A stretch of DNA of 64,000 nucleotides from Lacibacter sp031401115 (GTDB lineage Bacteria > Bacteroidota > Bacteroidia > Chitinophagales > Chitinophagaceae): contig JANNRE010000014.1 in the NCBI GenBank assembly GCA_031401115.1, forward strand, positions 434,001 to 498,000. The letters are read 5' to 3'. The notes below the pieces were generated by a model. It saw only the letters and a list, made by a program, of their open reading frames with translations, was not told the DNA's origin and made no database searches. The translations under genes were made by a program, and so were the position numbers. Of the stretch, positions 8,465 to 17,920 are shown piece after piece (within the stretch, counting starts at the first letter, position 1; the number at the start of each line of letters is the position of its first letter).

Positions 8465-9142
8465 ATGGAAGTTAAGATGGAGCCCGGCTGGAAAAAAGTA
8501 TTGAAAGGTGAGTTTACTAAAAACTACTTTCAACAGGTAGTTACTTTGCTCAAAACAGAAAAACTACAGAACAAAATTATTTATCCGCCCGGTTCACAAA
8601 TCTTTCATGCATTTGATTTAACACCATTTGAAAATGTAAAAGTGGTGATCCTCGGTCAGGATCCTTATCACGGAGTCGGTCAGGCGCATGGTCTTTCCTT
8701 TTCAGTTCCCGATGGTGTGAATCCCCCACCCTCTTTAATAAATATTTATAAAGAAATTCAAACTGATCTTGGCATTGGTATGCCTGCCCGCTATGGTAAT
8801 CTTACCAAATGGGCAAAGCAGGGTGTGTTATTGCTCAATGCTTTTTTAACCGTTCGGGCAAATGAACCTGCAAGCCATGCAAAAAGTGGATGGGAAGATT
8901 TTACCAACAGTGTAATTTCCAAACTATCTTCAGAAAAAAAAGGAATTGTTTTTTTGTTATGGGGAAAGTTTGCACAACAAAAACAAGAGTTGATTGATGA
9001 AACAAAACATCATGTTTTAAAAGCTGCACACCCATCGCCCTTTAGTGCAGAAAAAGGTTTTTTTGGATGCAAACATTTTTCAAAAACAAATGAATTATTA
9101 ATGAAACAGGGAATTGAACCCATTGATTGGAAACTGCCATGA
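8465..9142 (+). CDS. ung: Uracil-DNA glycosylase
   Basis: This family 1 UDG removes uracil from DNA as the first step of base excision repair in the cytoplasm. The motifs are complete: GQDPYHG (water-activating loop, near residue 62), LLLNAFLTVR, the Asn-containing uracil pocket LLWGKFAQ, and HPSPFSA (catalytic His and minor-groove loop; Leu is usual where Phe stands here). The ATG at 8465 gives 225 residues, close to the usual length of about 225-230. An in-frame start at 8384 would run through a hairpin terminator and is rejected. The stop overlaps the next ATG (ATGA), so it is translationally coupled to the acyltransferase. Confidence 0.97.
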   Translation: MEVKMEPGWKKVLKGEFTKNYFQQVVTLLKTEKLQNKIIYPPGSQIFHAFDLTPFENVKVVILGQDPYHGVGQAHGLSFSVPDGVNPPPSLINIYKEIQTDLGIGMPARYGNLTKWAKQGVLLLNAFLTVRANEPASHAKSGWEDFTNSVISKLSSEKKGIVFLLWGKFAQQKQELIDETKHHVLKAAHPSPFSAEKGFFGCKHFSKTNELLMKQGIEPIDWKLP

Positions 9143-9885
9143 ACATACTTAAAAATATACTCGGACGAATTTTTGCAGTATGGGCCATCCTCTGGTTTAT
9201 CAGCACCATGATCCTTATCATTCTCATTCCTGCATGGTTTTTAGGATTGGTAAAAGAACCAAGGCGCACATTTATTTTTATAAATCTGTCAAGAATATGG
9301 ATGGGAGTTTACCTGCCACTGGTAGGTGTTCGTTTAAAAATCAGAGGCAGGGAGCATTTTAAAAAAGGTGAAAATTATGTAGTGGTTTGCAATCATAATT
9401 CATTAATGGATGTGCCGGTAACATCGCCGGGCATACCGGGCGGTAATAAAACCATTGCAAAAATTGAGATGGCAAAAATTCCATTGTTTGGATTAATTTA
9501 CCGCAGAGGAAGTGTATTGGTTAATAGAAAGAGTGAAGAAAGTCGATTGAAAAGTTATGCCTACATGCGTCGGGTGCTTGAGATGGGCTTGCACATGTGC
9601 ATTTATCCTGAAGGAACAAGAAACAAAACCAATCAGCCTTTAAAAGAATTTAAAGATGGTGCTTTTCGACTGGCAATAGAAACACAGAAGTCCATCATAC
9701 CTGCTGTACTGTTCAATACAAAAACGGTATTGCCTCAAAACAAAAAATTCTTTTTTTGGCCATCAAAAATTGAAATGCATTTTTTAGAACCTGTTTCAGT
9801 TGATGGTTTGCAAATAGAACAGGCAAAGCATTTAAAAGAAAAAGTGTTTGAACTGATGTGGAATTATATTGAATCGCAGAAATAA
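9139..9885 (+). CDS. plsC: 1-acyl-sn-glycerol-3-phosphate acyltransferase (PlsC family)
   Basis: The predicted reaction is acylation of lysophosphatidic acid to phosphatidic acid at the inner membrane. A membrane helix covers about residues 8-33 (WFISTMILIILIPAWFLG). The acyltransferase signature HNSLMD (HX4D) is near 86, and YPEGTRN (substrate-binding block) near 158. The ATG at 9139 overlaps the ung stop by four bases (ATGA); a TTG four codons upstream is less likely. Length of 248 residues fits the family. The 3' end faces lptD with only 3 bases between. Confidence 0.92.
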   Translation: MNILKNILGRIFAVWAILWFISTMILIILIPAWFLGLVKEPRRTFIFINLSRIWMGVYLPLVGVRLKIRGREHFKKGENYVVVCNHNSLMDVPVTSPGIPGGNKTIAKIEMAKIPLFGLIYRRGSVLVNRKSEESRLKSYAYMRRVLEMGLHMCIYPEGTRNKTNQPLKEFKDGAFRLAIETQKSIIPAVLFNTKTVLPQNKKFFFWPSKIEMHFLEPVSVDGLQIEQAKHLKEKVFELMWNYIESQK

Positions 9886-9888
9886 ATC

Positions 9889-12651
9889 TTATTGCGGTAG
9901 ATTATAAAAGAACCTTGTTCTGTTAATCCGCAAATCTCTAAGCAAACTCGATTTTGGATTGATGGTTACACTAAACGTTCTGTAAATACCTACTGGTGTA
10001 ACATTAATAGCCAGTTGCCAACAATGCAAATCACGGGCAATAGACGTAGTAATGTATTGCAGCTTTCTTGTTTGTATATCAAAAGTACCCTGCGCCTGTA
10101 TCTTCCATTTTTCAGTTAAATTAAAATCGCCGTTAAAATTAACTGATTGATTCAATTGCGTTGTAAACCCCGAATAATCCAGTTTTGTTATTCGGGCAAG
10201 GCTGAGTGAATACGCCAGGTTTAAACTCCAGGGCACATTAAAATCTGCAAACTCATCAGGATTGTTTTGTACTGATGATAGCTCTCTCCCCAGCTCATCG
10301 TTTTCATAACTTCTGTTGCGTTGCAAGTCTAATTTTTCTTTTTCTTTCTTTTCATCTTTAGGCTTGCTCTTAAATTGTGTACTTATTGAAAGAAACCCAG
10401 ATGTGAATCTTCCTAATGAAAATTTTTCACCCTGCCAGGTATATTTGGATATGCGCTGACCTGTAGCTGTTTGCTGATAAGGAGATATGTTTGCCGATGC
10501 GGTAATACTTATTTTTTCAAATAAATTACTGCGCAGGTAAAAACTAAAATCGCTTAATGCAAACGAATCCAATACCAAACTGTAACCTGTATTAAATCCA
10601 AAACCATCTATCAACCTTACTTTTTTTATTCCTTCGGAAGTAGTGTCTTTCTTACTTCTTGTTTTCATTTCAATATTGTTATCAAAACCCAAACTGATAT
10701 ATCCGCCCGTAGCACTTGGTACTTCAAATGCACTTTGTCCGTTAAACTGATCGAACCACAATTTATTTCCTAAAGAATCATTTTGCACCTGTGTCCATCG
10801 GCTTTTATTGAGGTCGGGGCTGTAACTAAACCCAACGGTTGGGCGAACTACATGCCTTAATGCCTGTATGCCTGTTTTTCGTTTAAAATTTAAGGACCCA
10901 AACAGAGCAGTACTTAAGTTTACTCCAAAGCTTAATTGCCTCTCTCTGTAAAATCCTTTTACAGATCGGGTGTCAACTGTTTTTGTAACATCGTTCCACT
11001 CTCTTCCGTAAGCACGGCTGATCCATGACTCACTATAACTGATGGCCGGGCCAATTTGCAAAGGCCCAAGTGGCGGCAATGAAAGTTGAATTGGAATGCT
11101 GTGCCTTGCCCTCCAATCGAACGTATCTAATAATTTCTGTACAGTTAATGCACTGTCATAAAACGAAAACTGATTGGTAAAATTTCCATTGTAGGAAATA
11201 CCCAGCTTTTCATACCACTTGGGTGTACCAACAAATGTTTTTTTCTGAAACGGATAAATGGTATTTACAGTAAAACCAACATCGGGAAGGTTTACATTAA
11301 ACAATCTTGTTTCTACATTTTGATTATGGTTAGCTGTAACCGTTAGGTTATAAGGTTTACCGGCCCATGATCTTTGGTAAGCAATAGATGAACTTAGTTG
11401 ATTATTAAAATTCTGCTGTGCATTGTTCGGGAAAAACTTATTAAACAAACTAGTGGCAACGTTTACACTGGCGCTGAAATTCGTTCCGGGTCTTGCCTTT
11501 CCATCTACACTGTGGCTCCATTGCAGTCCGAAATTTCTGCTGGGTGGCTGGTAATCAGGATCACCTTTTACACCAATCTTATTATTCATATAGGTAAGGT
11601 TGAACGATCCGCTGTAGCGGTATCGTTTTCTATACGATGGCTGTAAAAATAAATTATAAGAACCGTAAGAATAGATATTGGCACGTATGGATGCGTCCCA
11701 AATATCACCAAAGGTTTTATAATAACCGATTCCTTCCAATCCAAAACCAAGCTGCTCATTGGCTACGGGCTGCGGTGGTAATAAACCGGTTCTTCTGCCC
11801 TGCTTCAGCGGAAATAATCCAAATGGTAAACCAATTGGAATAGGTACTCCTTCAAACTCCGGACGAACCAAACCGGTTACTGCAACTTTTCCTGTTATGA
11901 ATTTTATTTTATTGGTACGAAATGCAAAATGCGGGGTATCATAATTACAGGAAGTGAACCTTGCCCTTTCACCAAAAAAGACAGTTGGTGAAATTCGTTT
12001 TGATTTTTCCATGTACACAAACATTTCATCCTGCTGGGTGTAAGTTCCTACCGTTCTGCCCTTTTGTGTTTTAAAATTATATCGGATGGTATCGGCAGTT
12101 AATGCACTTTCACCCTGTTTAAAGGCCGGTATTCCTATTCTGTTACCAAGGCTGTCTTTTGTAAAGTAAGCAGTAAGTATTTGTGTGGGTTGATTTAATT
12201 CTACTACTGATGCATCTAAACTGATGTCTTTAAATTTTATTTGAGCCTTGTTATAGAGATATACTTTGTCTCCGGGTATATCAATCACCATTGAATCTTC
12301 TGCTGTAAAATCTACAGGAGCATCAATTGAATCCTTTGAAACTTTTAAATTAAATGTATCAATTTTTTGAATCACAGAATCAGTTGCCATACTTGAATCA
12401 ACAACTGATATTGAATCTTTTTTAACGGGCACGGTATCTTTAACAGCTACTGTTTGGGTAATTCTTACAGGCATTTTTTTGTTTGCAGTCTTACTAAGCG
12501 GCGTATCTATTTTCAAATCTGTTAAAAGAACACCAAAATTTTCTGCGTAACGTAATGCTTGTTTGCCCTCAACCGTTAAACTATACAGTACAATAACTGC
12601 CAGTGCAGTAAGTAAAAGGTATTTATAATTAACTTTGTAAGCGAGGTTCAT
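9889..12651 (-). CDS. lptD: LPS-assembly outer-membrane protein, Bacteroidota LptD-like
   Basis: The 920-residue protein has an N-terminal hydrophobic segment (about 10-27), a low-complexity Asp/Ser/Thr/Val linker, an OstA-like beta-jellyroll (about 140-260; DKVYLYNKAQIKFKDISLDA, FGERARFTSCNYDTPHFAFR) and a long beta-barrel to the C-terminus. The block GVPIPIGLPFGLFPLKQGRR is a hallmark of Bacteroidota LptD-like proteins. It would insert lipopolysaccharide or lipooligosaccharide into the outer membrane. The plus-strand OstA/LptA-like gene about 2 kb away fits a shared transport pathway. Confidence 0.9.
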   Translation of the reverse strand: MNLAYKVNYKYLLLTALAVIVLYSLTVEGKQALRYAENFGVLLTDLKIDTPLSKTANKKMPVRITQTVAVKDTVPVKKDSISVVDSSMATDSVIQKIDTFNLKVSKDSIDAPVDFTAEDSMVIDIPGDKVYLYNKAQIKFKDISLDASVVELNQPTQILTAYFTKDSLGNRIGIPAFKQGESALTADTIRYNFKTQKGRTVGTYTQQDEMFVYMEKSKRISPTVFFGERARFTSCNYDTPHFAFRTNKIKFITGKVAVTGLVRPEFEGVPIPIGLPFGLFPLKQGRRTGLLPPQPVANEQLGFGLEGIGYYKTFGDIWDASIRANIYSYGSYNLFLQPSYRKRYRYSGSFNLTYMNNKIGVKGDPDYQPPSRNFGLQWSHSVDGKARPGTNFSASVNVATSLFNKFFPNNAQQNFNNQLSSSIAYQRSWAGKPYNLTVTANHNQNVETRLFNVNLPDVGFTVNTIYPFQKKTFVGTPKWYEKLGISYNGNFTNQFSFYDSALTVQKLLDTFDWRARHSIPIQLSLPPLGPLQIGPAISYSESWISRAYGREWNDVTKTVDTRSVKGFYRERQLSFGVNLSTALFGSLNFKRKTGIQALRHVVRPTVGFSYSPDLNKSRWTQVQNDSLGNKLWFDQFNGQSAFEVPSATGGYISLGFDNNIEMKTRSKKDTTSEGIKKVRLIDGFGFNTGYSLVLDSFALSDFSFYLRSNLFEKISITASANISPYQQTATGQRISKYTWQGEKFSLGRFTSGFLSISTQFKSKPKDEKKEKEKLDLQRNRSYENDELGRELSSVQNNPDEFADFNVPWSLNLAYSLSLARITKLDYSGFTTQLNQSVNFNGDFNLTEKWKIQAQGTFDIQTRKLQYITTSIARDLHCWQLAINVTPVGIYRTFSVTINPKSSLLRDLRINRTRFFYNLPQ

Positions 12652-12664
12652 AATTGAGGTGCGG

Positions 12665-12672
12665 CAAAAATA
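12665..12672 (-). promoter_or_regulatory. Bacteroidota -7 element for lptD
   Basis: On the minus strand the sequence reads TATTTTTG, matching TAnnTTTG, 13 bases before the lptD start. No good TTTG -33 element is seen at the expected distance, so support is partial. Confidence 0.4.
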
Positions 12673-12735
12673 GCCACATTTGCATTAAAGAACTGTGAAT
12701 GTTGTTTGATGATTTCTAACCCAAATGTTATTTTA

Positions 12736-13704
12736 ATGAAGAATCAATGGATATTTTCTACAGCCTGTTTGTTTTGTATAACTATGGCGGTGCTGGCTTT
12801 TACAAATAAAAATGAACACAATATCCGGATTGCAAAAATAAATACAATTGTAGTGGATGCCGGGCATGGGTTTAAGGGTTCACTTACTGCAAGAGATGGA
12901 ACGGTGGGTGCCGAAATTACAGAGGATGAAGTTTCTTATGAAGTTTCAAAAAAGCTGGTAGAAAAATTGAAAAACGAAATGCCCGATGTGAAAATTATTG
13001 AATCCAGACCTACTCCTTACTTTGTTGGCTTACGGGAAAGAGCAAATTTTGCAAATGCCAATAAAGGAAGTTTGTTTGTTTCCATTCATTGTAATTCTGC
13101 TCCCAAACTAAGAGAAGTGAGAAGAGAAGGAACAAAAACAGAGACCTATTATACTTACACAGGAAAAGGGAAAAAGAAAAAAAGAATAAAGAAAACAAGG
13201 CAGGTTGGTATTTACAAAACCTATTATCACCCAAACCCTGCACATGGTACAGAAACTTTTGTGTTTGGTGTAAATAAAACGGATGATAAAGAGGATATAC
13301 TTATGGAAAATGGCGAAGTGTATGAAAATGAAAAAGATGATAGCACTTTTACTCCTAATATCAACGACCCTATTACCAAACAAAGAGTTGCTCTGTGGAC
13401 AAAGCAGTTCTTTTCTAACAGTGTAAAACTTGCCAGCTTTGTAGAAGAAGAGTTTACAGTACTGGGCAGGTTTAGCAGAGGTGTAAAACAACGGCAAAAA
13501 GGTATTTGGGTTTTACAGGCTACGGCTATGCCAAGTATATTAATTGAGCTTGGCTTTTTATCAAACAAATCTGAGGAAGATTTTTTAATGAGTGCCGAAG
13601 GACAGCAACAAATGGCAGAAGGCATTACCAAAGCAATAAAGCGTTATAAAGAAATTGTAGAAAAAACTCCCATAACGCAACCAATTGAGGGAAAGAAAAA
13701 ATAA
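12736..13704 (+). CDS. N-acetylmuramoyl-L-alanine amidase (Amidase_3 family)
   Basis: This zinc amidase cleaves the amide bond between muramic acid and the stem peptide of peptidoglycan, in the periplasm. From the ATG at 12736 the protein opens with the signal segment MKNQWIFSTACLFCITMAVLA. Zinc and catalytic motifs are visible: IVVDAGHG (first His), the Glu-bearing AEITEDEVSYEVSKKL, SIHCNSAP (second His) and PSILIELGFLSN (catalytic Glu). An inserted lysine-rich stretch (GKGKKKKRIKKTRQ) interrupts the domain near residue 140. Earlier in-frame starts at 12706/12709 give a poorer signal peptide. It is divergent from lptD. Confidence 0.9.
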   Translation: MKNQWIFSTACLFCITMAVLAFTNKNEHNIRIAKINTIVVDAGHGFKGSLTARDGTVGAEITEDEVSYEVSKKLVEKLKNEMPDVKIIESRPTPYFVGLRERANFANANKGSLFVSIHCNSAPKLREVRREGTKTETYYTYTGKGKKKKRIKKTRQVGIYKTYYHPNPAHGTETFVFGVNKTDDKEDILMENGEVYENEKDDSTFTPNINDPITKQRVALWTKQFFSNSVKLASFVEEEFTVLGRFSRGVKQRQKGIWVLQATAMPSILIELGFLSNKSEEDFLMSAEGQQQMAEGITKAIKRYKEIVEKTPITQPIEGKKK

Positions 13705-13712
13705 ACCATGCA

Positions 13713-13814
13713 ATGCATGAATTAACGTCTGTTTTAGGTTCGTTTCATTGCAACGGAAAAACATTTCCTATTTTTGAACCCGACGAAGCATATTACAACT
13801 GCTTTTCTAACTAA
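13713..13814 (+). CDS. Possible 33-residue small protein (speculative)
   Basis: An ATG at 13713 opens a 33-codon frame (MHELTSVLGSFHCNGKTFPI then FEPDEAYYNCFSN) ending at 13814, 11 bases before the MCE gene. The composition looks protein-like, but no family is recognised. It could equally be chance or a remnant of a longer gene. Confidence 0.2.
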   Translation: MHELTSVLGSFHCNGKTFPIFEPDEAYYNCFSN

Positions 13815-13825
13815 TTCTTATTTAC

Positions 13826-14812
13826 ATGAATCTTTCAAACGAATTTAAAGTTGGCGCCCTTACGGTAATTGCTGTTGTTTTATTGGTACTGGGATATAAT
13901 TTTTTAAAAGGTAAAAACCTGATTCGCAGATCGGATGTGATTTATGCCCGTTTTCCTGATGTGGGTTCGCTTGAAATTTCAAGTCCCGTAAAAGTAAAGG
14001 GCTATAAAATTGGAAATGTGTACGCCATTGAAAACCTTGATGCAAACATCAGCGAAGTAGTAGTAGCCATTAACTTAACTGAAAAAGTAAATATTCCTAT
14101 CAACTCAAATGCGGTAATCACCAATGTATTAACTGGTGGAACACTTCTTAATATAACACCGGGTGATGCAAAAAACTATTTAAAAAAAGGCGACACTTTG
14201 AAAAGCAGCTATACACCAGATATGCTAACCAAGTTTATGAACAGTGTGGATCCTGTGCTTGTAAATGTAAAACAGGCAATTGATTCCTTAAAATTAGTAT
14301 TGGGAAATTTAAACAGTGTGTTTGATGACAATACAAAAGCAAATTTAAAATCAGTAATTGCTAATTTAAAAACATCTTCTTCTAATTTAAGCATAATGCT
14401 TAACAGCAAGGATGGCGCATTGGCTCACACACTTACCAATGCTGAAACATTTACCAATAACCTCAATAAGAATAATGACAACTTAAATACTGCCATCACC
14501 AATTTTAAAAATACATCACAAAAACTTTCTGAGCTTCAGCTAAATGAAACAGTTGCTAATTTAAACACCACCATCACACAACTGCAAACTATTTTACAAA
14601 AAGCAAACAATGGCAATGGTTCTTTGGGAATGCTTATAAACGACCCGAAGCTGTATAACAATTTGCAAAACACAATACGCAGCATGAACATATTGCTCGA
14701 TGATTTGAAAATGCATCCCAAACGCTATGTAAGCATTTCAGTATTTGGAAAAAAAGATAAGAGTACTCCACTTAACGCACCACTTGCAGACAGTATTAAC
14801 AATCAAAAATAA
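13826..14812 (+). CDS. MCE/MlaD family lipid-transport protein
   Basis: The 328-residue protein has one N-terminal membrane helix (about 10-28, VGALTVIAVVLLVLGYNFL) and an MCE domain (about 35-115) with FPDVGSLEISSPVKVKGYKI and NVLTGGTLLNITPG. A long helical, Asn/Leu-rich C-terminal region (about 140-300) follows, as in MlaD-type proteins that form periplasmic lipid tunnels. It probably shuttles phospholipids between inner and outer membranes. It is followed after 9 bases by the OstA-like gene, suggesting co-transcription. No permease or ATPase of an Mla system is adjacent. Confidence 0.88.
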   Translation: MNLSNEFKVGALTVIAVVLLVLGYNFLKGKNLIRRSDVIYARFPDVGSLEISSPVKVKGYKIGNVYAIENLDANISEVVVAINLTEKVNIPINSNAVITNVLTGGTLLNITPGDAKNYLKKGDTLKSSYTPDMLTKFMNSVDPVLVNVKQAIDSLKLVLGNLNSVFDDNTKANLKSVIANLKTSSSNLSIMLNSKDGALAHTLTNAETFTNNLNKNNDNLNTAITNFKNTSQKLSELQLNETVANLNTTITQLQTILQKANNGNGSLGMLINDPKLYNNLQNTIRSMNILLDDLKMHPKRYVSISVFGKKDKSTPLNAPLADSINNQK

Positions 14813-14821
14813 ATAACCATA

Positions 14822-16678
14822 GTGCCACGCATTGTTTTCCTGTGCAGTTTACTATTCTGTTTCGGCTCTGTGTTTGCACAAAAAACACTACCTCCCCGCC
14901 CATCGCAAACAAGCGATACGGTTCGGCTGGTGCAAATATTAAATGCAGATGTATTTTTATTCAAAACAATTGACTCTGCCACGCAATTGCAAATTTTAGT
15001 GGGGCGTGTAAAAATTAAACAGGGTGCCACATTGTTTGATGCTGACAGTGTAATTTTTAACGAGCAGAATAACTTTATGGAAGCCTTTGGCAATGTACAT
15101 ATCAATGATGCTGACTCTATCAACATTTATTCGCAATACATGCGCTATGAAGGTTCAAAGAAAATAGCCTTCTTTAAAAACAAAGTAAAACTTACTGATG
15201 GTAACAGTATTTTGTTTACTGATGAGATGGATTATGATATGAACGGAAAAATTGGTACTTATAGAAATGGTGGCCGTATTGAAAGCAAACAAACTACGCT
15301 TACCAGCAAGCAGGGTTTTTATTATGCAGATATAAAAGATATTTATTTTATAGGCGACGTAAAAATGAGTGATCCTGAAATTGCATTGGCAAGTGATTCT
15401 CTATTGTACAATACCAGCAATGAAGTGGCTACATTTATTGCACCTACCACAATAAAAACCGGCAATACCATTTCCAATGTACGGAGTGGTTACTACGATT
15501 TAAAATTGAAAAAAGCAAAATTTGGAGGCCGGTCTATTATCAGAGACAGTACATCAACCATTATTGCCGATGATATGGCCATAGATGATAAAACGGGATA
15601 TGGCGAAGCCAAAGGAAATGTGCAATATAAAGACACAGCACAGGGACTCTTGCTTTTTAGTAACCGGGTTTTCTTTAATAAAACAAAAAAGAATTTTCTG
15701 GCTACAGAAAAACCGGTGATGGTTGTGGTACAGGAGAAAGATTCCGTTTATATAGCTGCCGACACCATCTACTCAGGTTTAATGAAAGATCTGGAACGGA
15801 TTAAAAGCGGATACATCAACGAATTTGATACCGTAAAAGGAATAAAGATTATTAAAGTTGATTCTTTATTAAATACAGATTCAACTGTTGCGGCTAAAAT
15901 TGCTGACACCATAGTTGTAACAAGCACTGTTGTGCAAAAAGCTGAAACAAAAGACAGTGTTGCAGTTATTGAACAACCCGTGTCGCAACCAAAAAACAAA
16001 AAAACATTTGCTCCTCAAATAAAAGACAGTATACGACCTGTAGTAAAAGATTCAAGCACTACCAACAAAACAGAACCGGTTAAAAAAAGACCGAAAGCTG
16101 AAACAGATACCATGCGTTTTATTACTGCATTCAGGAATGTGCGAATTTTTAATGACTCGCTTCAGGCTGTGGCAGACAGTATGTTTTACTCAGGAGTTGA
16201 CAGTATTTTTCAACTTTACAAAGAACCCATTGCATGGAGCAAGGGAAGCCAGATTACAGGCGATACCATTTTTGTTTATACCAAGAATAAAAAGCCATCA
16301 AGACTGTACGTATATGAAAACGCTTTGATGATTCAGAGCATCAATGATAAAAATGAATTGTACAATCAACTGAAAGGAAGAACCATCAACGGATATTTTA
16401 TTGATGGGCAATTGGATTTTGTAAAAGCCAAAGGAACAGCAGAAAGTATTTATTATGCACAGGATAGTGACAGTGCTTTTGTGGGTATGAACCGAACAAG
16501 CGCAGATATGATTGATATGTTTTTTGCAAACAAAGAACCAAAGAAAGTAAAATTCACCAGCTCAGTAAAAGGCACAACCTATCCTATCCGTCAATTACCA
16601 CAGGATCAAAAAAAGCTACCCGGCTTTCAATGGCATGAAAAAAAGAGGCCCAAGAGTAAGCTGGAATTGTTTTTATAA
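14822..16678 (+). CDS. OstA/LptA-like periplasmic protein
   Basis: Starts with GTG at 14822, 9 bases after the MCE gene, and has a signal peptide (MPRIVFLCSLLFCFGSVFAQ). The 618-residue product contains repeated OstA-type beta-strands (VKIKQGATLFDADSVIFNEQ, FGNVHINDADSINIYSQYMR, GNVQYKDTAQGLLLFSNRVF). It has a Lys/Asp/Thr-rich linker around 360-420 and a second strand-rich block near 430-560. It is the likely LptA-like periplasmic bridge that carries LPS to LptD. It is much longer than E. coli LptA (185 residues), which is usual for Bacteroidota versions. A disordered linker separates the two halves. Confidence 0.85.
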   Translation: MPRIVFLCSLLFCFGSVFAQKTLPPRPSQTSDTVRLVQILNADVFLFKTIDSATQLQILVGRVKIKQGATLFDADSVIFNEQNNFMEAFGNVHINDADSINIYSQYMRYEGSKKIAFFKNKVKLTDGNSILFTDEMDYDMNGKIGTYRNGGRIESKQTTLTSKQGFYYADIKDIYFIGDVKMSDPEIALASDSLLYNTSNEVATFIAPTTIKTGNTISNVRSGYYDLKLKKAKFGGRSIIRDSTSTIIADDMAIDDKTGYGEAKGNVQYKDTAQGLLLFSNRVFFNKTKKNFLATEKPVMVVVQEKDSVYIAADTIYSGLMKDLERIKSGYINEFDTVKGIKIIKVDSLLNTDSTVAAKIADTIVVTSTVVQKAETKDSVAVIEQPVSQPKNKKTFAPQIKDSIRPVVKDSSTTNKTEPVKKRPKAETDTMRFITAFRNVRIFNDSLQAVADSMFYSGVDSIFQLYKEPIAWSKGSQITGDTIFVYTKNKKPSRLYVYENALMIQSINDKNELYNQLKGRTINGYFIDGQLDFVKAKGTAESIYYAQDSDSAFVGMNRTSADMIDMFFANKEPKKVKFTSSVKGTTYPIRQLPQDQKKLPGFQWHEKKRPKSKLELFL

Positions 16679-16716
16679 AGGAAGAACACACTCACCTTTC
16701 TCTTTATCTTCACACC

Positions 16717-17895
16717 ATGCCCATTGCATTTTTAAAAAGAAATTTTATTTCACCATTGCTTGAGTTTATACATGATAGCCGTGCGGTGGGTATAGCGCTC
16801 ATCATTTGCACAGCCGTTTCACTTTTACTAAGCAATTCAACATGGAGCAGCAGTTATATTCACTTTTGGAATGCAGAAATATTCATCTCCCATTATCTTC
16901 CGCACAGTTTGCTGCATTGGATCAATGATGCATTGATGGCTGTTTTCTTTTTTCTGGTGGGTATGGAAATAAAACGGGAGTTAACCATTGGCGAACTATC
17001 ATCTTTTAAAAAATCAATCGTTCCAGTTATAGCCGCTTTTGGTGGAATGCTTGTACCTGCCGTGATTTTTATTTTCTTTAATGCCGGTACTGCCTATCAA
17101 AAAGGATGGGGAATACCTATGGCAACTGATATTGCTTTTTCTCTGGGTGTTGCATCTTTACTTGGCAAACGGGTACCTGTATCTTTAAAATTATTTTTAA
17201 TGGCCTTAGCTATTATTGATGATTTGGGAGCTATTGTAGCCATTGCAGTTTTTTATACTGAAACGATCAATTTGATTTTTCTGCTGAGTGGCGCTGGTGT
17301 TTTTTTAGTTTTGCTTGTCTGGAATTATTTCAGACTGCCGTTTGGGTTTTGGAATTTTCTGCTGGGCTTACTGCTTTGGTTTTGCTTTTTTAATTCAGGT
17401 GTACATGCTACCATTGCCGGAGTTTTATTTGCATTTACAATTCCATTGAATCAGCTAAGCAAACTGGAACATGCACTGCACCACTATGTAAATTTTTTAA
17501 TCATCCCCATTTTTGCTTTGGCTAATACTGCCATTCATATTCCGGCAAATTTTACTCAGCACATTACCAATAAACTAAGCCTGGGTATTTTGTTTGGATT
17601 ATTAGCGGGCAAGCCGGTAGGTATTGTTTTCTTTTCTTATCTGCTCGTAAAACTGAAACTGGGAAGCCTGGCAAAAGGTACTGAATGGAAACACATGATT
17701 GGTTTGGGTTTACTGGCCGCCATTGGTTTTACCATGAGTATTTTTATTTCAATGCTTGCTTTTAAGGATTCTTTCACACAGGATATTAGCAAAGTGGCCG
17801 TTATCATTGCGTCACTCATTGCAATGGTACTTTCTTATGCATGGTTTAAATATTTCATAAAAGAACCCCAGAAAAAACCACTGGCATCATTTTAG
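16717..17895 (+). CDS. nhaA: Na+/H+ antiporter NhaA
   Basis: A 392-residue inner-membrane antiporter exporting Na+ in exchange for protons. Family blocks are FFFLVGMEIKRE, GWGIPMATDIAFSLGV (extended-chain region) and ALAIIDDLGAIVAIAVFY, whose Asp pair is the ion-binding site. The C-terminal GLLAAIGFTMSIFISMLAF is also characteristic. About 11-12 hydrophobic segments can be counted. It lies 38 bases after the OstA-like gene and 25 before the next gene. Together with the pyrophosphatase it points to active ion homeostasis. Confidence 0.95.
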   Translation: MPIAFLKRNFISPLLEFIHDSRAVGIALIICTAVSLLLSNSTWSSSYIHFWNAEIFISHYLPHSLLHWINDALMAVFFFLVGMEIKRELTIGELSSFKKSIVPVIAAFGGMLVPAVIFIFFNAGTAYQKGWGIPMATDIAFSLGVASLLGKRVPVSLKLFLMALAIIDDLGAIVAIAVFYTETINLIFLLSGAGVFLVLLVWNYFRLPFGFWNFLLGLLLWFCFFNSGVHATIAGVLFAFTIPLNQLSKLEHALHHYVNFLIIPIFALANTAIHIPANFTQHITNKLSLGILFGLLAGKPVGIVFFSYLLVKLKLGSLAKGTEWKHMIGLGLLAAIGFTMSIFISMLAFKDSFTQDISKVAVIIASLIAMVLSYAWFKYFIKEPQKKPLASF

Positions 17896-17920
17896 AACAT
17901 TGCTTTGCAATACTGAAATT

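Noticed and set aside
13010..13631. Several antisense open frames across the amidase gene
   Set aside because: They are shadows of the real gene, arising from its lysine- and AT-rich codons; no signal or domain.
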